DNA of 10,979 bases, taken from the NCBI RefSeq assembly GCF_000688655.1, contig NZ_JIBO01000008.1, positions 46,416 to 57,394 of the forward strand, given 5' to 3'. Source of the DNA: Lonsdalea quercina subsp. quercina (GTDB lineage Bacteria > Pseudomonadota > Gammaproteobacteria > Enterobacterales > Enterobacteriaceae). The position numbers and the translations under genes were made by a program. Under the pieces are notes generated by a model. That model searched no databases. It was not told the DNA's origin and saw only the letters and a program-made list of their open reading frames with translations. Shown here piece by piece: positions 1 to 7,076 of this stretch (position 1 is the stretch's first letter; every line of letters starts with the position of its first letter).

Positions 1-1529
1 CCCATTTCCTGGATGTTTCGTTTAACTACATCCATACCTACGCCGCGGCCAGAAACATCTGTGACCTGTTCCGCCGTGGAGAATCCAGGAGCAAAGATCA
101 GCATCCCGACTTCTTCATCCGTCATGCTGTCGCTGACGGAAAGCCCCTGGGATAGGGCTTTGGCAAGAATACGTTCACGGTTTAGGCCGGCGCCATCATC
201 GATGACTTCGATGCAAATGTTGCCGCCCTGATGTTCAGCCGAGAGGGTCAGATTGCCCACGGCTGTTTTTCCGGCGGCCACACGATCCTCTGGATGCTCA
301 ATACCGTGGTCGAGGCTGTTACGCACCAGGTGAGTCAGCGGGTCAATGATGCGTTCGATCAGGCTTTTATCGAGTTCGGTAGAGCTACCTTGCAACGTCA
401 GCTCGACTTCCTTGCCCAGCTTCGCGGCCAAATCGCGAACCAAACGCGGGAAGCGGCTGAAGACATACTCCATCGGCATCATTCGGATGGACATGACGGA
501 TTCCTGAAGATCCCGCGCGTTACGCTCTAGCTGTCCCATGCTGTTCAGAAGGTCGCCATGCACTACAGGATCCAGCGCGCTGGAACGCTGAGCCAGCATG
601 GACTGAGTGATCACCAGCTCACCAACCAAGTTGATGAGCTGATCGACTTTTTCGACAGCCACTCGAATGCTGGTATCGCCGGTTTTGGGTCGAGCCTTGG
701 CCGCTTCGGCAGGTTTGCCCACTGACGCGGCCGGTGCGGCAGGTTTAGCCGGCGCTGCCTCAGTCGGAGCTGGAGCAGGCTCCACGGCTTCAGGTTTGGT
801 TGCCTCTTGCGGCGGCGCAGCAGTTGGAGCCGCTTCCGCGTCGACGGTTTTAAAGTTGATCTGTTCTGGTTCCAGTACAAAACATAGCACCGCAGTGATG
901 TCATCCTGGCTTTCAGTCGTTACCAACGTAGCTTCTACACTGTTAGCCGTCTGGTGCGAATCTTTTAGCGTACCCAGATTGCCCAATTCTTCTAGCAGCT
1001 GTGGAATTTCCTGTTCTTTCAGATTGGTCAGCGCAATATGCAGTTCATTGTGTCCCGCTGGCGTCGAGGGCGCTGCCGACGTAGTGGAAGCACTTTCGTT
1101 GGTCGCAGCGGCAGGAGCAGCCCCGCCCTCAGCTTCTTTAGACTCAAGCGCAAGCTGACGAAGGGCCTTGCAGATGTACTCGAAGCTTTCGGCGTTCGGT
1201 TCCTGCGCGGTTTTATAAGCGTCCAACTGATCCTGCATAATGTCTTTTGTTTCCAGAAACAGGTTGATAATGTCAGTGCTCAGCCGCATTTCGCCGCGTC
1301 TGGCACCATCTAACAGGTTCTCCAGCAAATGTGTGGTTTCCTGTAATACCTTGAAACCGAACGTCCCGGCGCCCCCTTTTATCGAGTGAGCCGCCCGGAA
1401 GATCGCATTCATCTGTTCGGTATCAGGGCTTGACGGGTCGAGCAGCAATAAATGCTGTTCCATATCCGCCAACAATTCATCTGCTTCATCAAAGAACGTT
1501 TGATAGAAAGCACTCATGTCCATGCTCAC
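1..1529 (-). CDS. cheA: Chemotaxis histidine kinase CheA, 3' end cut by window edge
   Basis: CheA autophosphorylates in response to chemoreceptors and passes phosphate to CheY and CheB; it sits at the inner membrane with CheW and receptors. I read 509 residues in one open frame from a GTG start. The start matches the E. coli N-terminus (MSMD-type), and AGAGG overlapping the motB stop serves as its ribosome site, so GTG at 1529 is preferred over the internal ATG at 1523. P1 (about 1-135) has the phospho-accepting His48 in RAAHSIKGG. P2, which binds CheY, covers about 157-225. An Ala/Pro-rich linker follows (about 229-283), longer than I recall for E. coli. The P3 dimerisation helices start near 285. 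The P4 kinase domain shows the N box (HLVRNSLDHGIE, 399-410), G1 DDGAG (443-447) and G2 GRGVGM (493-498). The rest of P4 and the CheW-like P5, roughly 145 residues by comparison with E. coli CheA, lie outside. It starts 5 nt after motB, in the same transcript. Confidence 0.97.
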   Translation of the reverse strand, partial: MSMDMSAFYQTFFDEADELLADMEQHLLLLDPSSPDTEQMNAIFRAAHSIKGGAGTFGFKVLQETTHLLENLLDGARRGEMRLSTDIINLFLETKDIMQDQLDAYKTAQEPNAESFEYICKALRQLALESKEAEGGAAPAAATNESASTTSAAPSTPAGHNELHIALTNLKEQEIPQLLEELGNLGTLKDSHQTANSVEATLVTTESQDDITAVLCFVLEPEQINFKTVDAEAAPTAAPPQEATKPEAVEPAPAPTEAAPAKPAAPAASVGKPAEAAKARPKTGDTSIRVAVEKVDQLINLVGELVITQSMLAQRSSALDPVVHGDLLNSMGQLERNARDLQESVMSIRMMPMEYVFSRFPRLVRDLAAKLGKEVELTLQGSSTELDKSLIERIIDPLTHLVRNSLDHGIEHPEDRVAAGKTAVGNLTLSAEHQGGNICIEVIDDGAGLNRERILAKALSQGLSVSDSMTDEEVGMLIFAPGFSTAEQVTDVSGRGVGMDVVKRNIQEM

Positions 1530-1534
1530 GTGGG

Positions 1535-2656
1535 TCACCTCTGCTGTGAATCGTGGCTTGTTGAAGAAGGCGTCGCCTGGCTATCAGGAGAAGCGGGCAA
1601 AGCGGTAGTCGGCTGTGGGCGACTGGCAGCAGATGCGCTGTTCGTCTCGATGACGGAAGCGGATCCCGGCGTTCCAGCCGCGCCTTGTGCCGGTGTTCCA
1701 TTTTCGGCCCCAGGCGAAGCACCGCTACTACTATTATTGTCGGCAGGGGTCGGGGTAGGTTTAGCCTTATCAGGATTGATATTTTGTAAATTCTCTGTTT
1801 TATCAATATCAACGGCATTGCTTTCCGCGTTTTCACGCTCAATGCTTTCCTGAGTCTGCTTGTTCAGTACGACCAGGCTGATGCGCCGATTTATCGCGTC
1901 GTCTCCGCCCTGGGCCTGCTTCAGCCCCATCGTGGCGGCCATGCCAACAACACGCAGCACCTTGCCCTCGGACAACCCGCCGGCGATGAGTTCACGCCGG
2001 GATGCATTAGCGCGGTCCGCAGACAGTTCCCAATTACTGTAACGCCGTTCCCCGGTCACATAAGGCGCGTCATCCGTGTGACCCGATAAGCTGATTTTGT
2101 TGGGAATATCATTCAGGATTGGAGCGATAGCGCGAAGGATATCGCTCATGTACGGCTCCACCTGAGCGCTGCCCCGTTTGAACATAGGCCGCTTCTGGCT
2201 ATCAATGATCTGAATTCTCAAGCCTTCTTCGACCATTTCAATCAGCAGATGCGGACGCAATGCACGAAGTCGCGGGTCAGCCTCGATTAATTGGTCAAGC
2301 TTGTCGCGGAGTTTATTTAATTTGGCTTCTTCGCGCTGACGTTGGTCTTTAGAAACATCGATCTGTTTCCTAACTTCACCATCCTGCTGAGTAAAGTCTT
2401 GTCCGCCGCCGGGAATCGGGCTGGAAGCATCGCTAATGCGCGTACCATTCGTCATTGCAACCTTAAGCGGAGTGCGGAAATATTCCGCTATCTGTACCAG
2501 CTGGGAAGGCGATGAAATGGCGATGAGCCACATCACCAAAAACAGCGCCATCATGGCTGTCATGAAGTCGGCATAAGCAATCTTCCAGGCCCCGCCGTGG
2601 TGGCCTCCATGACCTGATTTGCGCTTTTTACGAATAATGGGGTGCTGATGTTTCAT
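1535..2656 (-). CDS. motB: Flagellar motor stator protein MotB
   Basis: MotB pairs with MotA to form the proton-conducting stator in the inner membrane and anchors it to peptidoglycan. Of 373 residues, the N-terminus is basic (RKKRK at 9-13). One membrane helix follows (about 26-48), carrying the proton-binding Asp30 in AYADFMTAM; this corresponds to Asp32 of E. coli. A plug/linker region follows, then an OmpA-like peptidoglycan-binding domain with SGHTDDAPY (191-199) and [10 protein letters not shown] (211-220), ending with NRRISLVVL (256-264). The last 100 or so residues form a Ser/Ala/Pro/Thr-rich low-complexity tail, making the protein about 65 residues longer than E. coli MotB (308). The ATG overlaps the motA stop by 4 nt (ATGA), so translation is probably coupled. 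Family identity is secure; the tail's role is unknown. Confidence 0.97.
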   Translation of the reverse strand: MKHQHPIIRKKRKSGHGGHHGGAWKIAYADFMTAMMALFLVMWLIAISSPSQLVQIAEYFRTPLKVAMTNGTRISDASSPIPGGGQDFTQQDGEVRKQIDVSKDQRQREEAKLNKLRDKLDQLIEADPRLRALRPHLLIEMVEEGLRIQIIDSQKRPMFKRGSAQVEPYMSDILRAIAPILNDIPNKISLSGHTDDAPYVTGERRYSNWELSADRANASRRELIAGGLSEGKVLRVVGMAATMGLKQAQGGDDAINRRISLVVLNKQTQESIERENAESNAVDIDKTENLQNINPDKAKPTPTPADNNSSSGASPGAENGTPAQGAAGTPGSASVIETNSASAASRPQPTTALPASPDSQATPSSTSHDSQQR

Positions 2657-3540
2657 GCGTCACTTTCCGCTGACTGCGCTGCCGGTGCCTTCACATTGCG
2701 AATGTGCTCCTCCATTTCAGTGAATGAAGGACGGATCGTGGAGTAGAGTGTCTTGCGCCCGAATTCGACGGCAATCTGCGGCGCGTATCCGTTGAGGCTA
2801 GACAGCAACGTTACTTTTATGCATTGCAATACTTTGATCTTCTCTGCGTTTTTCTGGCGAAGCAGCGATGCGAGAGGCGATACGAACCCGTAGGCCATGA
2901 GAATGCCCAAGAAGGTCCCCACCATCGCATGCGCGATCATCATCCCGAGTTCTGCGGCGGGCCGGTCAACATAAGCCAAAGAATGCACTACGCCCATAAC
3001 CGCAGCGACGATCCCAAATGCGGGAAGACCATCTCCGATCTGAGTCAGGCTGGACGCAGGCACTTCGCATTCATGTTCGACAGTCTCGATTTCCTCGTCC
3101 ATCAACGTTTCAATTTCGAACGCATTCATGTTGCCGCTGACCATAAGACGCAGATAATCCGTCACAAACTCAACAACATAGTCGTCTGATAATATGCGGG
3201 GATAACTCGAGAAAATTTCACTTTCTTTGGGGTTGTCGATATCGAACTCCAGCGAAAGCATGCCTTGTTGACGGGATTTGGCCATGAGTCGAAACAATAC
3301 GGCCATGAGATCCATATACACCGCTTTGGTGTATTTCGAACCTTTGAAGAGCAGCGGTAACGCCTTGATTGTGCCTTTAATTGCCTTACCGTTGTTTCCT
3401 ACGATAAACGCACCGATGGCAGCGCCACCGATAATCAGCAACTCGGAAGGCTGATAAAGTGCACCTAGCTCTCCACCGACGATAAGATAACCGCCCAGGA
3501 TGGAGCCTATAATGACGATATAACCCAATATAACCAGCAC
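2653..3540 (-). CDS. motA: Flagellar motor stator protein MotA (GTG start)
   Basis: MotA is the four-helix inner-membrane subunit of the MotAB stator; its cytoplasmic loop pushes on FliG to turn the rotor. Starting at GTG 3540 gives 295 residues, exactly the E. coli length, and places AAGGA 6 nt upstream. An ATG two codons earlier (3546) abuts AAGGA directly, so it is less likely. With the GTG start the key residues fall at E. coli numbers: Arg90 and Glu98 in the FliG-contacting loop ([14 protein letters not shown]), Pro173 in [12 protein letters not shown], and Pro222 in VSPLAS. Helices are visible near 1-20, 32-50, 170-190 and 200-222. It follows flhC after a 133-nt gap and overlaps motB by 4 nt. 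In E. coli this operon is a class III, FliA-dependent unit. Confidence 0.97.
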   Translation of the reverse strand: MLVILGYIVIIGSILGGYLIVGGELGALYQPSELLIIGGAAIGAFIVGNNGKAIKGTIKALPLLFKGSKYTKAVYMDLMAVLFRLMAKSRQQGMLSLEFDIDNPKESEIFSSYPRILSDDYVVEFVTDYLRLMVSGNMNAFEIETLMDEEIETVEHECEVPASSLTQIGDGLPAFGIVAAVMGVVHSLAYVDRPAAELGMMIAHAMVGTFLGILMAYGFVSPLASLLRQKNAEKIKVLQCIKVTLLSSLNGYAPQIAVEFGRKTLYSTIRPSFTEMEEHIRNVKAPAAQSAESDA

Positions 3541-3591
3541 AAGCATTCCTTATAGTAACAAGGGGTAGTGGAGTGAGGTTAAAACGCAGTC

Positions 3592-3597
3592 TTATCG
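3592..3597 (-). promoter_or_regulatory. Possible FliA (sigma28) -10 element for motA-motB-cheA
   Basis: Reading the minus strand, CGATAAG lies about 50 nt upstream of the motA start and matches the core of the sigma28 -10 consensus GCCGATAA (6 of 8 over CGCGATAA). I see no TAAA-type -35 at the usual distance, so this is a weak call resting mainly on the known class III control of motA in enterics. Confidence 0.3.
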
Positions 3598-3621
3598 CGT
3601 ACGACTTCAGAAGGAAAGAGC

Positions 3622-3654
3622 CCTGCCATTATGCCTACAATGCTCAATGGCAGG
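3622..3654 (-). terminator. Hairpin between flhC and motA, possible terminator
   Basis: Perfect 9-bp inverted repeat (CCTGCCATT / AATGGCAGG) with a 15-nt loop, 20 nt after the flhC stop on the minus strand. It is followed by GGCTCTTTCC rather than a clean T-run, so it may be a weak terminator, an attenuator, or an mRNA-stabilising hairpin that lets some flhDC transcription reach motA. Confidence 0.4.
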
Positions 3655-3673
3655 TTCACTAGCGCTACCAAGC

Positions 3674-4252
3674 TCAGACTGCGTGCTTAACCTGCTCGTC
3701 CAGCAGTTGAGGTAGGATATCGGCAACGTTTGGAGAAAGTTTACGTCTTTTTACTGCCCGGGAAGGCGGTTGGCATAAACTGCAGACGAAAACGTTTTTG
3801 GGCTGGTGCGCATGAGTAATAAACATACCGTTACAGCAGTTGCAGGCCGATAACTGCAACATGCCGCTGTCGACAAAACGCACTAGCGTCCAAGCCCGCG
3901 TTAGCGCCAGCAAGGGAGTTTCGTTGTGCGGTGAACATTGTTCGATATATAGGCGATACGCCTTGATGACGGCTTCCACCCCGCTACATTTACTGATTTT
4001 GAGTAAATACAGGTAAGCGTTGTAGAACATGGATGAGTGTATATTTTGTTCCCACGTCATGAACCAATCGGTGGAAAACGGCAGCATGCCTTTGGGCGGA
4101 GGGCTGCCTCGCAATTCTTTATATAACTTGATGAGACGTCCGCGGCTCAGCTGCGTTTCACTTTCCAGCATTTGCAAACGTGCACCAAGCGTGATTAGTT
4201 CCATCGCTAACTGAATATCTTTAGCTTCCTGAACAATACTTTTCTCAACCAT
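3674..4252 (-). CDS. flhC: Flagellar master transcriptional activator subunit FlhC
   Basis: FlhC joins FlhD in the FlhD4C2 complex that activates class II flagellar promoters with sigma70 polymerase. The protein is 192 residues, the same as E. coli FlhC, and nearly identical over its first 65 residues ([20 protein letters not shown], then [20 protein letters not shown]). The zinc site is intact: Cys137 and Cys140 in the CNCC stretch, and Cys157 and Cys160 in CSLC, just before the conserved [13 protein letters not shown] basic segment. ATG lies 2 nt after the flhD stop (TAA TA ATG), so the two are co-translated from one mRNA. A purine-rich AAGAAAAGGG inside the end of flhD is the likely ribosome site. 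Confidence 0.98.
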   Translation of the reverse strand: MVEKSIVQEAKDIQLAMELITLGARLQMLESETQLSRGRLIKLYKELRGSPPPKGMLPFSTDWFMTWEQNIHSSMFYNAYLYLLKISKCSGVEAVIKAYRLYIEQCSPHNETPLLALTRAWTLVRFVDSGMLQLSACNCCNGMFITHAHQPKNVFVCSLCQPPSRAVKRRKLSPNVADILPQLLDEQVKHAV

Positions 4253-4254
4253 TA

Positions 4255-4605
4255 TTATGCCCTTTTCTTAGGCACGTTCTCTTCTTTTGAAGACAACTGT
4301 TGAAGTAAATGACTCGACAGAAGAATACCGGTATGGATCTGCTGCAAATCATCCACGCGGGATTCTTGAGTCAGTTGCTTAATAGTCGTGTGATCGCTGA
4401 ATCGGAAATGACAAATCAACTGATTTGTTTCAGCCAGTTTAACCATTTGAGGCAATGTTAACTGCATCAACGCATTGGCCATTTCATCATCAATACCCAG
4501 ACGAAACATCGCAGATGCTTTTTCGTCATTAATCAGACGTTGTGCCAGTAACAAATAAGACAGGTTTATGTCATAAATGTGCTTGAGTAGTTCAGAGGTA
4601 CCCAT
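4255..4605 (-). CDS. flhD: Flagellar master transcriptional activator subunit FlhD
   Basis: FlhD is the helical dimeric partner of FlhC and helps the FlhD4C2 complex bind DNA. The 116 residues match the E. coli FlhD length, with [20 protein letters not shown] at the start, [13 protein letters not shown] in the middle, Cys65 (LICHFRF, the intersubunit disulfide cysteine in E. coli), and [11 protein letters not shown] near the end. It finishes with KKRA as in E. coli. The ribosome site is TTGGGATGAATT before ATG. It is the first gene of the flhDC operon, driven by the promoter described at 4863-4891, with a leader of roughly 250 nt. Confidence 0.98.
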   Translation of the reverse strand: MGTSELLKHIYDINLSYLLLAQRLINDEKASAMFRLGIDDEMANALMQLTLPQMVKLAETNQLICHFRFSDHTTIKQLTQESRVDDLQQIHTGILLSSHLLQQLSSKEENVPKKRA

Positions 4606-4858
4606 AATTCATCCCAACAGGCTATGTTTCAAACATAAAACAGGTGATATTTACTATCGCCCAGTTCAATAATCACTCTCCATAGGTGGCATGAAAACTA
4701 TCGGTGCCAGATGTGTCTACTGCTTTATGCAATTTTGATTCGACGTGTTTTACCATGCCGACTTCAACATCTTTTAGGCTCCTATTATCCATCACCTCAC
4801 CAGCTCCCTACCGTCAATTATCGTCCTTAAACGAGGCATAGGATTAATCCTAAACGGT
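4606..4858 (-). promoter_or_regulatory. flhDC 5' untranslated leader with repeated GGA motifs
   Basis: This is the predicted untranslated leader of flhDC mRNA, given the promoter at 4863-4891. On the RNA sense strand it carries GGA motifs at 4826-4824, 4807-4805, 4790-4788 and 4782-4780, plus AGGA inside the RcsAB-like box and GGGA in the ribosome site. In E. coli CsrA binds GGA motifs in the flhDC leader and stabilises the message; similar use here is inference. No ORF of note is present. Confidence 0.5.
4839..4852 (-). promoter_or_regulatory. RcsAB box-like palindrome downstream of flhDC start site
   Basis: TAGGATTAATCCTA is a perfect 14-bp palindrome and matches the RcsAB box TAAGAATATTCCTA at 11 of 14 positions. 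It would lie at about +6 to +19 from the predicted transcription start. In E. coli the flhDC RcsAB box occupies nearly the same place and mediates Rcs repression of motility. Confidence 0.72.
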
Positions 4859-4862
4859 TGTC

Positions 4863-4891
4863 ACTCTACCGCCTATGCCCCAACACATACA
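4863..4891 (-). promoter_or_regulatory. Predicted sigma70 promoter of flhDC
   Basis: On the minus strand TTGTAT (4891-4886) and TAGAGT (4868-4863) are separated by exactly 17 nt. Both hexamers are imperfect, as expected for an activator-dependent promoter. The predicted start near 4857-4859 puts the perfect CRP site at about -71, the spacing known for CRP at E. coli flhDC. That geometry is the main support. Confidence 0.6.
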
Positions 4892-4920
4892 ACGCAGCCG
4901 CATGTGAATTTTGACAATTA

Positions 4921-4936
4921 TGTGATCTACGTCACA
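4921..4936 (-). promoter_or_regulatory. CRP-cAMP binding site for flhDC
   Basis: TGTGATCTACGTCACA has both half-sites of the CRP consensus (TGTGA-N6-TCACA) without mismatch. Its centre (4928.5) is about 71 bp upstream of the predicted flhDC start, a class I activating position, and it links motility to catabolite status as in E. coli. The nearest plus-strand gene is over 2 kb away, so flhDC is the evident target. Confidence 0.85.
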
Positions 4937-4937
4937 A

Positions 4938-4961
4938 AAATGAAAGTTTTTGCTTTCATTT
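4938..4961. repeat. Inverted repeat beside the flhDC CRP site
   Basis: Perfect 9-bp arms AAATGAAAG / CTTTCATTT around a 6-nt TTTTTG spacer. The centre is 21 bp (two helical turns) from the CRP-site centre, on the promoter-distal side. It could be an operator for a further flhDC regulator, but I cannot match it to a known protein. Confidence 0.4.
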
Positions 4962-5310
4962 ATGCGGTTTTTTTTTCCACACACTGAAAGTTTTTTATAC
5001 GAAAAACAGCCAAAAACCCAAATAATCCACATTTTGTAAATATTTTACAGGTTGTCACGATAACCACAACCAGCTGTTTTTAAAAGAAAAACAAATTGTT
5101 CTTATAATGCAGATCATCTCAAGAACAAAAAAACATCAAAATTCCATTAAAAAAAACAAACTAATAACCCTGGTAATTATTGTTCCGATAACTATTTATT
5201 AGGACAAGATATAAGATAAATCCATGTATCTCGTGTCTACCCCCACAAAAATTAGAAACAAAATTTCCAAAAACCCTTGTGTAACCTGTGGTTAATACTC
5301 ACTAGGAAAC

Positions 5311-5400
5311 ATGCTGAAACTAAAAGAGATATTAAGTTCATTACCACTATGTGCGCTGCTCTTAAGCCCAGCGACGACTCGACAAAGCGGTGTGTCTTAA
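5311..5400 (+). CDS. Possible small ORF with signal-peptide-like sequence
   Basis: 29 codons, ATG to TAA, with AGGA just 3 nt upstream (short spacing). The N-terminus has lysines at 3 and 5, then a hydrophobic run LPLCALLL (12-19) followed by SPATT, resembling a Sec signal peptide with nothing after it. It may be the stump of a decayed secreted-protein gene, a tiny membrane peptide, or chance. No promoter or homolog is recognised. Confidence 0.15.
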   Translation: MLKLKEILSSLPLCALLLSPATTRQSGVS

Positions 5401-5777
5401 TACCTAAAGCAGTAGCGGCTTTCCCTGAAGTATGAATCTTTTTATAGCGCCACTACCTATAAAAACCATGAAATGATCTTAGATGATTTGAAAAGATGAA
5501 CATTATTCGCTACAGAATAGCTACTAGTACTGCTGTAAAGTTAGCATTTTTCATCTCATGCCTTCACAATTTATTAGCGGGCTTATAAAAAGGTCGGACA
5601 TGATTTACTATTTTCGACCAGCTTTAATCCTTTTCCTTATTACGCGGGCAATGATCTATTCGCACTCAAACGTTTGTTCAAACCGTTTAGAGTAAATAAA
5701 TTTGAAGATGATTATTAGCATATTTATTATATTAGGGTCATTGAAGCGACAAATTTGTCCGACAATAAACACGGGTG

Positions 5778-5795
5778 CCGTTAAGCAGTTAACGG
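5778..5795. repeat. Short inverted repeat
   Basis: CCGTTAA-GCAG-TTAACGG: perfect 7-bp stem with 4-nt loop and no T-run on either side. Function unknown; possibly a protein-binding site or relic hairpin. Confidence 0.3.
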
Positions 5796-6279
5796 ATGTC
5801 CGGCTCGCAATGGTACCTAAGCGCCCTTACCCTCCCCCAGAATAAAAATCTTCGAATACTTTATGTTGATAGGCTATTTGGCATTTATCGCTACGTTTTC
5901 GGTTGTTTTTTTCTCAAGGACAAAGTTAAGGCATAACGTCGATAGTCACTTAACACATTGGTATCTTCTCTAGACTTGTTATTCAGAATAGCAGACGTAC
6001 CAAAACCGTTATGTCTTATGCCCTCCCTTTTTACCTATCAATGGAATAGACACGCATCGTCTTCCTGGATGGTATGTGGGCACCCTCTCATTCCATCACT
6101 AACCAGTGATGCAAAATGCATAGGCTATTAAATATGCTTCTGCTTCTCGTTTAACCTATAACGCTTTGTCGTCACGCGCCTCTAACGCCCTAACTGAAAA
6201 TGCAGGTGCCAATAATCACAAGGCCTCTGTTTGATAATTAACGATCGAGGATGCAGAAAGTCATATGAAAAGAGGCTCT

Positions 6280-6298
6280 GGTTAATCTGTGATTAACC
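6280..6298. repeat. Operator-like inverted repeat
   Basis: GGTTAATC-TGT-GATTAACC: perfect 8-bp arms with a 3-nt centre, the size and symmetry of a dimeric repressor site. There is no clear gene start nearby, so its target is unknown or lost. Confidence 0.35.
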
Positions 6299-6697
6299 GT
6301 CGGATAGACATCGAGTGGCAATGCCTGGATCACAACGCCGGACGACATTTCTGCGGTTTTCGAAATAACAATCGGGCGGGTCTATCCGTGTATTAGGTCA
6401 TAGGCAGCTGGTAGCTCAATCGCAAATACCAATATGTGCAATAAAAGTTAAATGTAGCAGCGTGGTTGAGACATAACGACACAAAGTCTCAACACTGCAG
6501 TTTCCAATTTATGGTCAAGTCACACTCGATAGCCAGACCGGACGTATCAGCCTGGAGCGTCTCCTCCAGGACACAACATCGCGTTAGGTATAGGTATGCT
6601 AGCTTTCTGACTATTGAGTCGCTCGATTCAGGCAAAGTACAGCGATACGTCAGCTAGAGTGGGTGGCAAATAATGCGTAAGACTGGCATTGAATGAT

Positions 6698-6952
6698 TCA
6701 ATCGAGAGGTAAGGCAAAGCTATTCAAATAGCTGTCATATAGAAAATCGGTTCCACCTGTAGATATCACAACCGCGCCGGATATCACCTGGCCGGATGAG
6801 CCTGAGTAATGCCGCAGCCGGTAGCGAAAACCGGCTTGAACGATTGATCGCGCATACCGAGCGAAATCGAGAAATTGATCTGTAGAAACGTTTATAAAAT
6901 AAACAGCCCTGATGTCATTATACGTCTGCATACTAAAAACACATGCTGACAC
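6698..6952 (-). CDS. Weak hypothetical ORF or gene remnant, 84 aa
   Basis: Open from ATG 6952 to a TGA at 6698. I do not recognise it. The second half is Gly/Ser-rich (SGSSGQVISGAVVISTGGTD near 49-68) and its DNA is more GC-rich than the surroundings, hinting at a relic of a real reading frame. No good ribosome site precedes the ATG, and a plus-strand terminator lies just upstream of it. It could be the C-terminal remainder of a larger gene. Confidence 0.2.
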   Translation of the reverse strand: MSACVFSMQTYNDIRAVYFINVSTDQFLDFARYARSIVQAGFRYRLRHYSGSSGQVISGAVVISTGGTDFLYDSYLNSFALPLD

Positions 6953-6964
6953 CCGGGAAAATTA

Positions 6965-6988
6965 AACCGCCGATTTTGGCGGTTTTTT
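6965..6988 (+). terminator. Rho-independent terminator, plus strand
   Basis: AACCGCC / GGCGGTT stem (7 bp) with a 6-nt loop followed by TTTTTT-CG. Strong on the plus strand, though no plus-strand gene is evident upstream. It may end a relic gene or an unannotated small RNA. It also insulates the DUF3289 gene that starts 89 nt downstream. Confidence 0.75.
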
Positions 6989-7076
6989 CGTGGCCTATCG
7001 TTCATTTACATAATTATAAGTTGCGCATAGACTATCCGCGCTTCACAGGGATAGATCTGTTTACAGGGAATGAAAC

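Larger units (their letters stand above)
5000..7076. other. Long gene-poor, mostly AT-rich intergenic region
   Basis: No ORF here has convincing length, family similarity and ribosome site together. Contents: a very AT-rich part up to about 5300 (A-tracts, perhaps curved or H-NS-bound DNA upstream of flhDC), a 29-codon signal-peptide-like ORF at 5311, small inverted repeats at 5778-5795 and 6280-6298, a weak minus-strand ORF at 6698-6952, and an orphan plus-strand terminator at 6965-6988. The mixture of short open stretches broken by stops is consistent with old pseudogenes, but none could be identified. Confidence 0.6.

Noticed and set aside
667..1158. Plus-strand ORF rich in Ala/Gly/Ser
   Set aside because: It is antisense to the Ala/Pro-rich linker and P2 region of cheA; the open frame follows from cheA codon bias.
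1489..1842. Second minus-strand ORF across the motB tail
   Set aside because: Out-of-frame shadow of the motB tail and cheA start, with no similarity or ribosome site.
4911..4939. TTGACA on the plus strand as a divergent promoter
   Set aside because: No acceptable -10 at 16-18 nt, and the site overlaps the CRP box that serves flhDC.
5586..5700. Open plus-strand stretch with a protein-like appearance
   Set aside because: No start codon with a ribosome site, stops soon after, no family recognised; open stretches this long occur by chance.
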